A stretch of DNA of 64,000 bases from Oceaniglobus trochenteri (GCF_020529025.1 NZ_JACNMM010000007.1:124001-188000), one strand, 5' to 3'. Counted from the first letter of the stretch, positions 15,987 through 24,912 are shown. Numbers and translations are program-made. Notes: a model not told the origin generated them from the sequence alone.

Positions 15987-17437
15987 ACGCACCGATCCTG
16001 AAAACCGGCGTCGCGCGTCTTGGCATCGACAATGCCTTCGCGCGGATGCCCTTCCGCTTTGGCGTGGTCACGATTGAGGCGGCGGCCTCGCTGACGCTGG
16101 CGCTTGATATGACGGTGAACGGCACCCCCGTCACCGGCTATTCCTCGGACCTGCTGGCCTACAAGTGGTTCGACAAGCGCCCGGAAAAGACGCCGGCCGA
16201 CAATGTGGCCGATCTTTTGTGGGTGGTGGAACAGGCGCTTGAGGTGGCGCAGGGCCTTGATGCGGGGCCGCTGTTCGACCTGTGGCGACAGCTTGACGCC
16301 GAGGTGGACAGGCGCGCCGTGGAGGGCGGGTTCAACCGGCTGGGCGCGGGCTTTGGCGTGTCGATGGTGGAACGCGCGATGATCGACGGGCTGGGCCGCG
16401 CCCTTGGGCAGGGCTTTCACCAGATGGTGCAGGGCGATGCCTTCGGGATGCGCCCCGGCGATGTCTTCGGTGAACTGCAGGGTCTTTCCTCGGGCGACGC
16501 GGTGCTGGCTGCGCCGCTGAAACAGGTGCATCTGCGCCATACTGTCGGCCTTGTCGATCCGATCGGGGCGGGCGATCTGGCGGGGCTGGACCTGCCAGAC
16601 GACGGGTTGCCCCACACGCTGGAGGATTACCTGCACCGCGACGGCGTGCGTTACCTGAAGATCAAGGTCAGCGGCGAACGCGACGCCGATCTCGACCGGT
16701 TGGGCAAGATCGCCCACAGCCTGGCGCGCCTGGGTGAACCCGTGCAGATCACCCTGGACGGCAACGAACAATACCGCGACCTGGCTGATTTCGCGGCCCT
16801 GATCGGGGATCTTCGCCAAAGCCCCGCACTGCGCCCCCTTTACGATTCGATCCTGTTCATCGAACAGCCGCTGGAACGCGGCGTGGCGCTGGCCGGGCCG
16901 CTGGACCCGGCGGCGCTGGAGCTGATCGGCAAGCCCATGCTGATCGACGAATCCGACGGCTGGACGGGGGCCTTCCACGAGGCGATTGCCCTTGGCTATC
17001 GCGGGGTCAGCCACAAGAACTGCAAGGGGGTGATCCACTCGCTGCTGAACGCCCTACTGGTGCGCCGCCACGAGGGGTGCTTCCAATCGGCCGAAGACCT
17101 GACCTGCCTGCCGGTGGTGTCGCTTCAGGCCGATCTGGCGGTGGTCGCCGCGCTTGGTATTTCCCATGTCGAACGCAATGGCCACCACTATTTCCGGGGT
17201 CTCGATCACCTGCCCGGGGATGAGGCCGAGGCGGCGCTGGCGGCCCACCCCGACCTTTACGAACGCAGCGGCGGCGGCATCCGGCTGGCGAATGGTGGCG
17301 GCGTTCTGAACCTTGGTTCGTTGCAGGTGCCGGGCATGGGCTTTGTGCCGCTGCCCGATCTTTCACGGCGCATCGCGCCCGCAGACTGGGCCTTCGACAT
17401 GCTGCGCGCCCCGTCCAAAACAGGAGAACCGAAATGA
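15983..17437 (+). CDS. Long enolase-superfamily (mandelate racemase-like) enzyme
   Basis: 484 aa, clearly longer than the 370-420 aa usual for this superfamily. Barrel motifs: YLKIKVSGE with the KxK acid/base pair at about residues 226-228, ITLDGNEQ (first metal ligand, about 259), FIEQPLER (second), MLIDESDGW (third) and SHKNCKG with a lysine in the strand-6 position. Extra C-terminal residues after GHHYFRGLDHLP make up much of the added length. ATGA overlaps join it to the isomerase and the epimerase genes. It probably dehydrates or epimerises a sugar-acid intermediate. Confidence 0.85.
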   Translation: MNAPILKTGVARLGIDNAFARMPFRFGVVTIEAAASLTLALDMTVNGTPVTGYSSDLLAYKWFDKRPEKTPADNVADLLWVVEQALEVAQGLDAGPLFDLWRQLDAEVDRRAVEGGFNRLGAGFGVSMVERAMIDGLGRALGQGFHQMVQGDAFGMRPGDVFGELQGLSSGDAVLAAPLKQVHLRHTVGLVDPIGAGDLAGLDLPDDGLPHTLEDYLHRDGVRYLKIKVSGERDADLDRLGKIAHSLARLGEPVQITLDGNEQYRDLADFAALIGDLRQSPALRPLYDSILFIEQPLERGVALAGPLDPAALELIGKPMLIDESDGWTGAFHEAIALGYRGVSHKNCKGVIHSLLNALLVRRHEGCFQSAEDLTCLPVVSLQADLAVVAALGISHVERNGHHYFRGLDHLPGDEAEAALAAHPDLYERSGGGIRLANGGGVLNLGSLQVPGMGFVPLPDLSRRIAPADWAFDMLRAPSKTGEPK

Positions 17438-18459
17438 ACGATCTGCCCGATACCATCGCAGACGACGAAATGCTGGACGATCTCATGTCGCGCCCCTCGG
17501 ATGCCCTGCGCGAAAGCCTTGCGAGGCTTGAGGGCGACATCACCATCCTTGGCGTGGCCGGCAAGATGGGGCCGACCCTGGCGCGCATGGCCAAACGGGC
17601 CGCACCCGACAAACGGGTGATCGGCGTGGCGCGGTTTTCCGACCCCGCCGTGCGCGACAAGCTGGAAGGCTGGGGCATCGAAACGGTGCAATGCGACCTG
17701 CTGGATCGCGCGGCGGTCGAGGCCTTGGACAAGACGGCGAACGTGGTCTTCATGGCAGGGCGCAAGTTCGGATCCGAGGGCAACCAGTCTCTCACCTGGG
17801 CGATGAACACCGGTGTGCCTGCCCTGGTGGCCGAGGCTTTTGCCCAGTCGCGGATCGCGGTGTTTTCCACCGCCTGCGTCTATCCCTTCGTGGATATCGC
17901 CCGGCAGGGCGCGCGCGAGGATCTGCGCCTTGATCCGCCGGGGGAATATGCCAATTCCTGCGTCGGGCGCGAACGGATGTTCGAACACGGCGCGCTGACC
18001 CGTGGCACCAAGGTTTCGCTGATCCGGCTCTCCTATGCCATCGACATGCGCTATGGTGTGCTGCACGACGTGGCCAGCGCGGTGGCCGAGGGGCGGCCGG
18101 TGGCCCTGGAAAGCGGGCATTGCAATGTGATCTGGCAGGGCGATGCCAATGACGTGGCGCTGCAAACCCTGGCCCGCGCCGACACGCCGCCCTTCGTTCT
18201 CAACCTGTCCGGCCCCGAACTGGTCAGCGTGCGGCGCCTGGCCGAGAAGTTCGGCGAATTCTTCGGACGCGAACCGGTGTTTTCGGGCACCGAGAACCCC
18301 ACCGCCTGGATCGTCGATACCAGCCTGCAACAACGCCTCTATGGCTATCCGACGGTGCCACTGCCCCGCCTGATCGAATGGACGGCCCAATGGATGCAGG
18401 GCGGCGGCGGCTCTCTGGGCAAGCCGACCCATTTCGAGGTGCGCGATGGCAGGTACTGA
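17434..18459 (+). CDS. NAD-dependent epimerase/dehydratase-like (extended SDR) protein
   Basis: 341 aa. N-terminal Rossmann fold with ITILGVAGKMGPTLARM, followed by the SDR strand TANVVFMAGRKFGSEG and a substrate-side Ser/Thr-rich strand AVFSTACVYPF. The family's catalytic Tyr-x3-Lys appears as YANSC, so the lysine is replaced by cysteine. Either chemistry is altered or the protein has lost classical redox activity. C-terminal parts (NVIWQGDANDVALQTL, WIVDTSLQQRLYGYP) match extended SDRs. Overlaps the enolase-family gene by 4 nt and the TetR gene by 14 nt. Confidence 0.82.
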   Translation: MNDLPDTIADDEMLDDLMSRPSDALRESLARLEGDITILGVAGKMGPTLARMAKRAAPDKRVIGVARFSDPAVRDKLEGWGIETVQCDLLDRAAVEALDKTANVVFMAGRKFGSEGNQSLTWAMNTGVPALVAEAFAQSRIAVFSTACVYPFVDIARQGAREDLRLDPPGEYANSCVGRERMFEHGALTRGTKVSLIRLSYAIDMRYGVLHDVASAVAEGRPVALESGHCNVIWQGDANDVALQTLARADTPPFVLNLSGPELVSVRRLAEKFGEFFGREPVFSGTENPTAWIVDTSLQQRLYGYPTVPLPRLIEWTAQWMQGGGGSLGKPTHFEVRDGRY

Positions 18460-19135
18460 CGCCCTGCCCAAGCCACCGCCCCGGCCCCCGGCGGCGCGCC
18501 AGACCCGCGATGCCGTCGCGACCCGTGCCCGCATCGTGCGGGCCGGGCAGCGCGAATTCGCGCGCGCGGGTCTTCAGGGCACCCGTATCGAAAGCATCGC
18601 CAAGGCAGCCGGGTGCAACAAGGCGCTGATCTATCACTATTTCACCGGCAAGGAGGACCTGTTCCGCGAGGTTCTGGAAATCACCTATGGCGACATCCGC
18701 ACCGCCGAGCGGCAACTGAACCTTGAGGGCGAAGCGCCCCTTGCGGCGATGGAAAAGCTGGTGGGCTTTTCCTTCGACTACGTCAGCCGCCACCCCGAAT
18801 TCATCGCCATCATCAACGACGCCAACATGCATGGCGGCGCCCACCTGACCGACACCGACACGGCGCGCGCGCTGAACTCTCCGCTGGTTGCGCTGATCGA
18901 CGCGATCCTGGAACGGGGTGTGGCGCGCGGTGAAATCCGTGCCGGGATCGACCCGGTGCAGCTTTACATCTCGATCGCCAGCATCTGCTATTTCTTCATC
19001 GCCAACCGGGCCACGCTGTCGGCGATCTTCGCGCTTGACCGCTCCGAGGCCGGGCTGGCCGTGCGCCGCGCCCATGTGATCGAGGTGATCATGGGCTATC
19101 TGCGCCCCGACCCTTCCCAGAAAGGCCCCGCATGA
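18446..19135 (+). CDS. TetR/AcrR-family transcriptional regulator
   Basis: 229 aa. Residues about 28-75 form the TetR DNA-binding domain: AVATRARIVRAGQREFARAGLQG, then TRIESIAKAAGCNKALIYHYFTGKEDLF, the canonical helix-turn-helix with YHYF. The ligand domain follows and contains GGAHLTDTDTARALNSPLVALIDAIL, similar to the TetR C-terminal family found with carbon catabolism genes. The gene lies inside the operon it probably controls, overlapping its neighbours on both sides. The 18-bp palindrome at 11015-11032 is the likely operator (inference). Confidence 0.92.
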   Translation: MAGTDALPKPPPRPPAARQTRDAVATRARIVRAGQREFARAGLQGTRIESIAKAAGCNKALIYHYFTGKEDLFREVLEITYGDIRTAERQLNLEGEAPLAAMEKLVGFSFDYVSRHPEFIAIINDANMHGGAHLTDTDTARALNSPLVALIDAILERGVARGEIRAGIDPVQLYISIASICYFFIANRATLSAIFALDRSEAGLAVRRAHVIEVIMGYLRPDPSQKGPA

Positions 19136-20181
19136 ACATTTCCGACATACCCGCCGCCCCCCTTGCCGCCCTGCGCCGGGGCGGGGTGATCCCGGCCCAT
19201 CCCCTGGCTCTGACCGAAGAGCGCAGCCTTGACGAACGCCACCAGCGCGCCCTGTCGCGCTATTACCTCGACGCGGGGTCGATCGGGCTCGCGGTTGCGG
19301 TGCATACCACGCAGTTCGAAATCCGCGATCACGGCCTTCTGGAACCGGTCCTGCGCCTGGCTGCCGAGGAGGCGTCGCGCCACGGTTCGACCCCCTTCAT
19401 GGTGGCCGGTGCCGTGGGTCGCACCGACCAGGCGGTGGCCGAGGCCGAACTGGCCCGCGACCTGGGCTATCACGCCGTCCTGCTGGGCCTTGCCGCCCTG
19501 CGGAACGAGGATGAGGATGCCCTGATCGCCCATTGCGAAAGGGTGGCGCAGGTGATGCCGCTGATCGGGTTCTACCTGCAAACGGCGGTGGGCGGTCAGC
19601 CTTTGTCCTACAGCTTCTGGCGCCGCTTCGCGCAGATCGAAAACGCGGTGGCGATCAAGATGGCGCCCTTCAACCGGTATCGCACGCTGGACGTGGTACG
19701 CGCGGTGGTGGATGCCCGGGCCGAGGATCGGATCACCCTTTATACCGGCAACGATGACCATATCGTTGCCGACCTGCTGATGCCCTTCACCTTCATGCGC
19801 GACGGTGAACAGGTAACGGTGCGCATCAAGGGCGGTCTTCTGGGCCACTGGTCGGTCTGGACAAGGCGCGCGGTGCAACTGCTGGACGAGATACGCGAAG
19901 CCCCCGGGGGGCGCAGCGCGCTGGAATGGCTGGCCTTCGATGCCCGCACCACGGATGCGAACGGTGTGCTTTTCGACGTGGCGAACGATTTCGCCGGCTG
20001 CATCGCCTGCCTGCACGAGGTTCTGCGCCGCCAGGGCCTGATGCGCGCCACCTGGTGCCTGAACCCGGACGAAACCATGGGCCCCGGCCAGATGGAGGAA
20101 CTGGAACGCATCCTGCGCGATTACCCCGACCTGACCGACGACGATTTCGTGCGCCAGAACCTGGAGCGCTGGCTGGCCTGA
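19132..20181 (+). CDS. Dihydrodipicolinate synthase (DapA) family aldolase/dehydratase
   Basis: 349-aa class I TIM-barrel lyase. The Schiff-base lysine is recognisable in AVAIKMAPFNRY, and the catalytic Tyr on strand 5 is likely the one in LIGFYLQTA. Carbon-catabolic relatives cleave or dehydrate keto-deoxy sugar acids to pyruvate and an aldehyde or alpha-ketoglutarate semialdehyde. This fits the last step of a sugar-acid pathway that begins with dehydration by an enolase-family enzyme. It is longer than E. coli DapA (292 aa), with extra N- and C-terminal helices. Last gene of the operon; a good terminator follows. Confidence 0.88.
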   Translation: MNISDIPAAPLAALRRGGVIPAHPLALTEERSLDERHQRALSRYYLDAGSIGLAVAVHTTQFEIRDHGLLEPVLRLAAEEASRHGSTPFMVAGAVGRTDQAVAEAELARDLGYHAVLLGLAALRNEDEDALIAHCERVAQVMPLIGFYLQTAVGGQPLSYSFWRRFAQIENAVAIKMAPFNRYRTLDVVRAVVDARAEDRITLYTGNDDHIVADLLMPFTFMRDGEQVTVRIKGGLLGHWSVWTRRAVQLLDEIREAPGGRSALEWLAFDARTTDANGVLFDVANDFAGCIACLHEVLRRQGLMRATWCLNPDETMGPGQMEELERILRDYPDLTDDDFVRQNLERWLA

Positions 20182-20233
20182 ACCGGTTAGGGCGAAAATA
20201 AACACGCTTTTTTAATGAGTTGCATTTTTTCAA

Positions 20234-20260
20234 GGTGCCGCCTTTGGCGGCGCCTTTTTT
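20234..20260 (+). terminator. Rho-independent terminator of the Tct operon
   Basis: Stem GGTGCCGCC/GGCGGCGCC (one G-T type pair) with a TTT loop, directly followed by six T residues. It lies 53 nt after the stop at 20181 and before the next promoter. Confidence 0.88.
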
Positions 20261-20303
20261 GTTGTGCCGGGGGGCTGACCCCGGCCCTCGGCGGCAAAAA
20301 TAT

Positions 20304-20346
20304 TTGACTCATACAAACAAATCTATTTAATCATACAAAAGAGGGA
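20304..20346 (+). promoter_or_regulatory. Promoter with two CATACAAA direct repeats
   Basis: TTGACT (20304-20309), 16-nt spacer, TTTAAT (20326-20331) form a sigma-70-like promoter in a short AT-rich stretch. TCATACAAA occurs at 20309-20317 and again at 20331-20339, a 22-bp repeat spacing placing both on one helix face, overlapping -35 and -10. GAGGGAG (20341-20347) is the ribosome site for the GTG start at 20355. The repeats are a candidate site for the GntR protein encoded at 25904-26647. Confidence 0.6.
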
Positions 20347-20354
20347 GAATCATA

Positions 20355-21527
20355 GTGCGTATAACCGGGATCAGCGCGACGGTGTGTAATGCCGAGATGC
20401 GCAACTGGGTTTTCGTGAAGGTCGAAACCGATGTGCCGGGCCTTGTCGGCTGGGGCGAAGCGACCCTGGAATGGAAAACGCGGGCGATCACCGGCGCCAT
20501 CGCCGATCTTGAACCGCTGCTTCTTGGGCAAGACCCGCGCGATATCGAACAGTGCTTCCAGATCATGACGCGTCACGGTTTCTGGCGCCTTGGCGTCATC
20601 GGCATGACGGCGGTCAGCGGGATCGAGATCGCGCTGTGGGACATCCTGGGCAAATCTCTCGACACGCCGGTCTGGCGTCTGCTGGGGGGCAAGTGCCGCG
20701 ACCATCTGCGCACCTACACCCACCTTGGCATGGGGGACATGTCGGCGGTCTATGACACCATGGACGGTGACTCTCTTGTGGAACGGGGGCGCGCGGTGGT
20801 CGAGGCGGGCTATGACGCACTGAAGGTCGTGCCGATCCCCTATGTTCATTACATCGCGCCGAACCGCGCCGTTGACCGGGTGGGCGAGGCGATGTCGGCC
20901 CTGCGCGATGCCGTCGGCCCGGATGTCGATATCATGGTCGATTTTCACGGTCGCCCCGCGTCGGCCGCGCTGGCGCGCGATTTCCTGAACGCGATCGCGC
21001 CCTGTCGCCCGCTTTTCGCCGAAGAACCCGTTCCGCCCGAAGACATGGACGGCCTGGCCGAGTTGACGCGCCACAGCGGCCTGACCATTGCGGCGGGCGA
21101 GCGGCTTATCGGCCGGGGGGCCTTCGCCGAGGCGATCGCGCGCCGTGCCTTTCATATCGCACAGCCCGACATCTGCCATCTTGGCGGTCTGTCCGAGGCC
21201 AGGAAGGTGGCGGCGATGTGCGAAACCGCGGGCATGGGCGTTGCTCCGCACAATCCCCTTGGTCCCATTGCCGGCATTGCGGCCCTGCATTTCGGGATTT
21301 CGACGCCGAACCACATCATTCAAGAGGAAATGGTGGGCGCGGTGCCCTGGTACGACGATGTGGTGCAATGGCCGATAACCCTGCGCCCCGGCCGTTGGGA
21401 TCTGCCCGAGAAGCCGGGCCTCGGGCTTGAGGTGAACGAGGCCGAGATCGCGCGCCACCCCTTCAAGCAGGAAGTGCTTCATGCACGCAACGCGGTGCTG
21501 TCCGACGGCACCATCGTGGATTGGTGA
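20355..21527 (+). CDS. Galactonate dehydratase-like enolase-superfamily enzyme
   Basis: 390 aa, GTG start with GAGGGAG eight nt upstream. N-terminal cap includes WVFVKVETDVPGLVGWGEAT. Barrel motifs: ALKVVPIPYVHY, IMVDFHGRP (metal Asp, with HGR as in DgoD-type dehydratases), LFAEEPVPPED (metal Glu), IAAGERL (metal Glu), DICHLGGLSEARK and GVAPHNPLGPIA (catalytic His). These match D-galactonate dehydratase and close relatives acting on aldonates. First gene of an operon with an SDR and an arabinose-type sugar transporter. The native substrate could be another aldonate such as arabinonate or fuconate. Confidence 0.88.
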   Translation: MRITGISATVCNAEMRNWVFVKVETDVPGLVGWGEATLEWKTRAITGAIADLEPLLLGQDPRDIEQCFQIMTRHGFWRLGVIGMTAVSGIEIALWDILGKSLDTPVWRLLGGKCRDHLRTYTHLGMGDMSAVYDTMDGDSLVERGRAVVEAGYDALKVVPIPYVHYIAPNRAVDRVGEAMSALRDAVGPDVDIMVDFHGRPASAALARDFLNAIAPCRPLFAEEPVPPEDMDGLAELTRHSGLTIAAGERLIGRGAFAEAIARRAFHIAQPDICHLGGLSEARKVAAMCETAGMGVAPHNPLGPIAGIAALHFGISTPNHIIQEEMVGAVPWYDDVVQWPITLRPGRWDLPEKPGLGLEVNEAEIARHPFKQEVLHARNAVLSDGTIVDW

Positions 21528-21532
21528 TACCC

Positions 21533-22294
21533 ATGACCGGACGTTTGAAAGACCAGGTTGCCATCGTGACCGGTGCGGGCCAAGGCATCGGGGCTGCCAT
21601 CGCCCGGGCCTTCGCCGCCGAGGGCGCGCAAGTGATCGTGGCCGAACGCAATGCCGAAACGGGCGCCGCCGTGGCCGAGCAGATCGGCGGGCTGTTCCAG
21701 CCGACCGACGTGACCGTCCAGGACGATGTGAATGCCCTGGCAAGGCTGGCGCAGGACAGGTTCGGCCGGGTCGACATTCTGGTGAACAACGCGGGCGCGA
21801 ACGTGTTCCATCGCCCCCACGAGATGCCGCGCTCGGAATGGGCGCGCTGCATGGCCCTTGACCTCGAGGCCTGCTGGGCCATGGCCGAAAGCGTGCTGCC
21901 GATGATGCGGGCGCAGAAATCGGGCGCTGTCGTGAACATCGCAAGCTGCCATGGGTTCAAGATCATTCCCCACACCTTTCCCTACCCGGTGGCCAAGCAC
22001 GGGCTGATCGGTCTGACACGCGCCCTGGGGATAGAATACGCGGCCGAGGGCATCCGCGTGAACGCGATCGCGCCGGGCTATGTGGATACCCAGATCGCGC
22101 GCGATTATTGGGCCGGCTTCGACGATCCGGCCGCCGAGCGGCGCAAGGCCGAAGACCTGCACCCGCCCCGCCGTATCGGACAGCCCGAAGAGGTGGCGAT
22201 GACGGCGGTTTTCCTGGCCTCGGACGAGGCCCCCTTCATCAACGCCGAAACCATCGTGATCGACGGCGGGCGATCCGCACTTTTCCACGACTGA
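21533..22294 (+). CDS. Short-chain dehydrogenase (sugar dehydrogenase-like SDR)
   Basis: 253 aa classical SDR. TGAGQGIG nucleotide motif, ILVNNAGAN (NNAG), catalytic Ser in NIASCHGF and YPVAK (Tyr-x3-Lys), then the C-terminal substrate loop after APGYVDTQIARDYW. This profile fits NAD(P)-dependent oxidation of an aldose to a lactone or a hydroxyl to a ketone. ATG 21533 lies 5 nt after the stop of the dehydratase gene, so translation is likely coupled. It presumably acts on the sugar taken up by the following ABC system. Confidence 0.9.
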   Translation: MTGRLKDQVAIVTGAGQGIGAAIARAFAAEGAQVIVAERNAETGAAVAEQIGGLFQPTDVTVQDDVNALARLAQDRFGRVDILVNNAGANVFHRPHEMPRSEWARCMALDLEACWAMAESVLPMMRAQKSGAVVNIASCHGFKIIPHTFPYPVAKHGLIGLTRALGIEYAAEGIRVNAIAPGYVDTQIARDYWAGFDDPAAERRKAEDLHPPRRIGQPEEVAMTAVFLASDEAPFINAETIVIDGGRSALFHD

Positions 22295-22326
22295 AGACCA
22301 TCAAGCAAACCACGGGAGGAAACACC

Positions 22327-23301
22327 ATGAAACTTCGTACTCTGGCGACCACGGGCGCTGCCGCGCTTGTCCTGCTGCCGATGGCGGCCCAGGCCCAGGA
22401 CGCCCCCAAGATCGGCTATATCAACAAGATGGGGGATCACCCCTGGTTCGTGGCCGAGGTGGCCGGCGCCGCCGAGGCGGCAAAAGAAGGCGGCGCCGAA
22501 TTCGTCAGCCAGGACGTTCAGTTCAACGCCGACCTCACCATCACGACCCTGGACACGATGATCGGCGACGGTGTCGACGGGATCGCGATTGTCGTTCCCG
22601 ACCGCGCACTTGGCCCAGTGGTTGCCCAACGCGCGAAAGAGGCGGGCGTGCCGCTGATCGCGGTGGACGACGACATTGTCGACGGTGACGGCAAGGACGT
22701 TCCCTATGTGGGGCTGAACGCCTTCTCGATCGGTGAGAACGTCGGGCGCGAGCTGGCGAATTTCTACAAGGAGGCCGGATGGGCCGCGGATTCGGTTGGT
22801 GTCGTGTCGATCGAGGATCGCAAGGCTGACACCTGCATGCAGCGCAACGGCGGGGCCGAGAAGGCGCTGCTGGAAAACTCCGACCTTTCCGAAGGTCAGA
22901 TCATCCGCGCCGCCTATGACAACACGATGGTCAACGCCATCGACGTCATGACAACGACGCTGACCGCGAACCCGCAATACGACAATTGGATCTTCTATTC
23001 CTGCAATGACGATGGCGTGCTGGGCGCCGCGCGGGCCATGGAGAACTCCGGCTATCCGGCAGAGCAGGGCATCGGTATCGGCATCGATGGCAGCCGCGCC
23101 TGCGATGCTTTCGGCAACGGGCGTGAATCGGCGTTCAAGGGCACGATGTGGCTGAACTCGGCCAATCACGGGCGCGACGCGGTCAAGCTGCTGTTGGCCG
23201 CCATCAAGGACGATGCCGAAATCCCCAAGAAAACCTATTCGGACCCCGAATTCATCACCATGGACAACTTCGGCGATTACAAGGGCGCTTTGTGCCAGTG
23301 A
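22327..23301 (+). CDS. Sugar ABC transporter periplasmic binding protein, arabinose-binding (AraF) type
   Basis: 324 aa with a signal peptide (residues about 1-24, LATTGAAALVLLPMAAQAQ). The mature start APKIGYINKMGDHPWFVAEV and the hinge segment VVAQRAKEAGVPLIAVDDDIV resemble L-arabinose-binding protein AraF more than ribose-binding RbsB. AIVVPDRALGPV and YSCNDDGVLGAARAM line the cleft. GGGAGGAA precedes ATG. Ligand is probably a monosaccharide of the arabinose, galactose or fucose configuration (inference). Confidence 0.9.
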   Translation: MKLRTLATTGAAALVLLPMAAQAQDAPKIGYINKMGDHPWFVAEVAGAAEAAKEGGAEFVSQDVQFNADLTITTLDTMIGDGVDGIAIVVPDRALGPVVAQRAKEAGVPLIAVDDDIVDGDGKDVPYVGLNAFSIGENVGRELANFYKEAGWAADSVGVVSIEDRKADTCMQRNGGAEKALLENSDLSEGQIIRAAYDNTMVNAIDVMTTTLTANPQYDNWIFYSCNDDGVLGAARAMENSGYPAEQGIGIGIDGSRACDAFGNGRESAFKGTMWLNSANHGRDAVKLLLAAIKDDAEIPKKTYSDPEFITMDNFGDYKGALCQ

Positions 23302-23308
23302 TCCCTGC

Positions 23309-23336
23309 GGCGGGCGCCCCGGACCGGGCGCCCGCC
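23309..23336. promoter_or_regulatory. Intercistronic hairpin after sugar-binding protein gene
   Basis: Perfect 11-bp inverted repeat GGCGGGCGCCC/GGGCGCCCGCC with a 6-nt loop, starting 8 nt after the binding-protein stop codon. No T-run. Likely shields the upstream message from 3' decay and raises the binding-protein to membrane-subunit ratio. Confidence 0.62.
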
Positions 23337-23367
23337 CACCCTCGCCAAAGACAGGAAAGCGAATTGC

Positions 23368-24912
23368 ATGGCTGAACCGTTCCTGCGCATGAAGGGGCTG
23401 ACCCGGCATTTCGGGCCGGTGCAGGCCCTCAACGACGTGACGCTTGATGTTCATCCCGGCCAGGTTCTTGCCCTTGTGGGTGAGAACGGCGCCGGCAAAT
23501 CCACCATGATGCGTCTGATCGAGGGCGTGTTCGAACCGACCCGTGGCACGATCGAGGTGGCGGGCCGGTCCGTCACCTTCGATCAGCCCCGCGATGCCCA
23601 TGCGGCGGGCATCCGCGTCATCCATCAGGAACCCGAGATCGTTCCCGATCTCACGGTGGCCGAGAACATCTTTGCGGGCAACCTGCCCCGGGTGGCGCGG
23701 CATTTCCTGTCATGGCCCACATTGCAGGCGAAAACCGCTGAACTTCTCGCGGCATTCGGGATGGCGCATGAACTTCGCCCGCGCCAGATGTGCAGCGGGC
23801 TTGGCCCCGCACAGCGCCAGATGATCGAGATCATGCGGGCGGTCCAGGCGGGCGGCAAATTGATCGCCTTCGACGAACCCACCTCGTCCCTGACCGACGA
23901 AGAGACGCGCCGCCTGTTCGCCATCATCAACCGGCTGCGCGACGACGGTGTCGCGATCATCTACATCTCGCACCGCCTGGCCGAGATCACGGAACTGGCC
24001 GACCGCGTCGCCGTCCTGCGCGACGGGGCCCTTGTCGACGATCTTCCCGCCGAGGGGCTGACAGAGGAACGCATCACGCATCTGATGGTGGGGCGCCCGC
24101 TGTCGGACATGTTTCCCGACCGCGACCCTTCGACCGGCGACGTCGTCCTGAAGGTCGAGGGTCTGACGACCGAACATGTCTCGGACGTGTCGCTGGAACT
24201 GCGGCGCGGCGAGGTTCTGGGCATCGGCGGGCTGATCGGCGCGGGGCGGTCGGAACTGGCCAAGGGCATCTTCGGCTTTCACCGCCGCCTGTCGGGCCGC
24301 GTGCTTCTGGACGGCAACGAACTGCCGTCGGGTGACACCGCCGCGGCCATTGCCGCCGGAATCGGGTTCGCGCCCGAGGACCGCAAGGAAGAGGCGCTTC
24401 TGCTGATGCAGACGATCCTCGAAAACGCCGTTCTCTGCGTTCCCGAAAAGGTTTCGACCGGCGGGTTCTTCAGCCGGTCCAGGGCGCTGAAGCTGATTTC
24501 CGACATATCCCGCCAGATGCGGCTGAAGGCGTCGTCGCTGGATGCGCCGATCACGTCGCTGTCGGGGGGCAACCAGCAGAAGGTCGTGCTGACCCGCTGG
24601 CTGGCCTGCGATCTGAAAGTCTTGATTCTGGATGAACCGACGCGCGGCATCGACGTGGGCGCGCGATCGGAAATCTACGATCTTATCCGCAATCTGACCG
24701 ACAGCGCCGGACTGGGTGTCATCGTCATCTCATCCGAAATGACCGAGCTTCTGGGGCTTTCGGACCGGGTTCTGGTGATGGCCGACGGCCAGATCCGCGG
24801 CACATTCGACCGGGCGGAAGCGACCGAGGAAAAGGTCATGCGCGCCGCGATCCCGCAGGGGGCCCACGCGGCGCCGGACAACAATGCATTTTCGAAAGGA
24901 ACAGACCGATGA
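23368..24912 (+). CDS. Sugar ABC transporter ATP-binding protein (AraG/RbsA/MglA type)
   Basis: 514 aa with two tandem nucleotide-binding domains, as in carbohydrate-uptake CUT2 systems. Domain 1: Walker A GENGAGKSTMM, Walker B LIAFDEPTSSLTD; its signature reads CSGLGPAQRQ, weaker than the usual LSVGQQQ. Domain 2: degenerate Walker A IGGLIGAGRSELAK, signature LSGGNQQK, Walker B LILDEPTRGIDVG. This asymmetry is normal for the family. ATG has AGGAAAG upstream. It ends in ATGA with the permease gene. Confidence 0.95.
   Translation: MAEPFLRMKGLTRHFGPVQALNDVTLDVHPGQVLALVGENGAGKSTMMRLIEGVFEPTRGTIEVAGRSVTFDQPRDAHAAGIRVIHQEPEIVPDLTVAENIFAGNLPRVARHFLSWPTLQAKTAELLAAFGMAHELRPRQMCSGLGPAQRQMIEIMRAVQAGGKLIAFDEPTSSLTDEETRRLFAIINRLRDDGVAIIYISHRLAEITELADRVAVLRDGALVDDLPAEGLTEERITHLMVGRPLSDMFPDRDPSTGDVVLKVEGLTTEHVSDVSLELRRGEVLGIGGLIGAGRSELAKGIFGFHRRLSGRVLLDGNELPSGDTAAAIAAGIGFAPEDRKEEALLLMQTILENAVLCVPEKVSTGGFFSRSRALKLISDISRQMRLKASSLDAPITSLSGGNQQKVVLTRWLACDLKVLILDEPTRGIDVGARSEIYDLIRNLTDSAGLGVIVISSEMTELLGLSDRVLVMADGQIRGTFDRAEATEEKVMRAAIPQGAHAAPDNNAFSKGTDR

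Noticed and set aside
20182-20233. A second T-rich stretch (CTTTTTTAATG) before the terminator at 20234
   Set aside because: No stem precedes it; the real hairpin with T-run lies immediately downstream.
22105-23703. 532-codon minus-strand open frame
   Set aside because: Antisense across the sugar-binding-protein gene and its neighbours; the signal peptide and binding motifs are on the plus strand.
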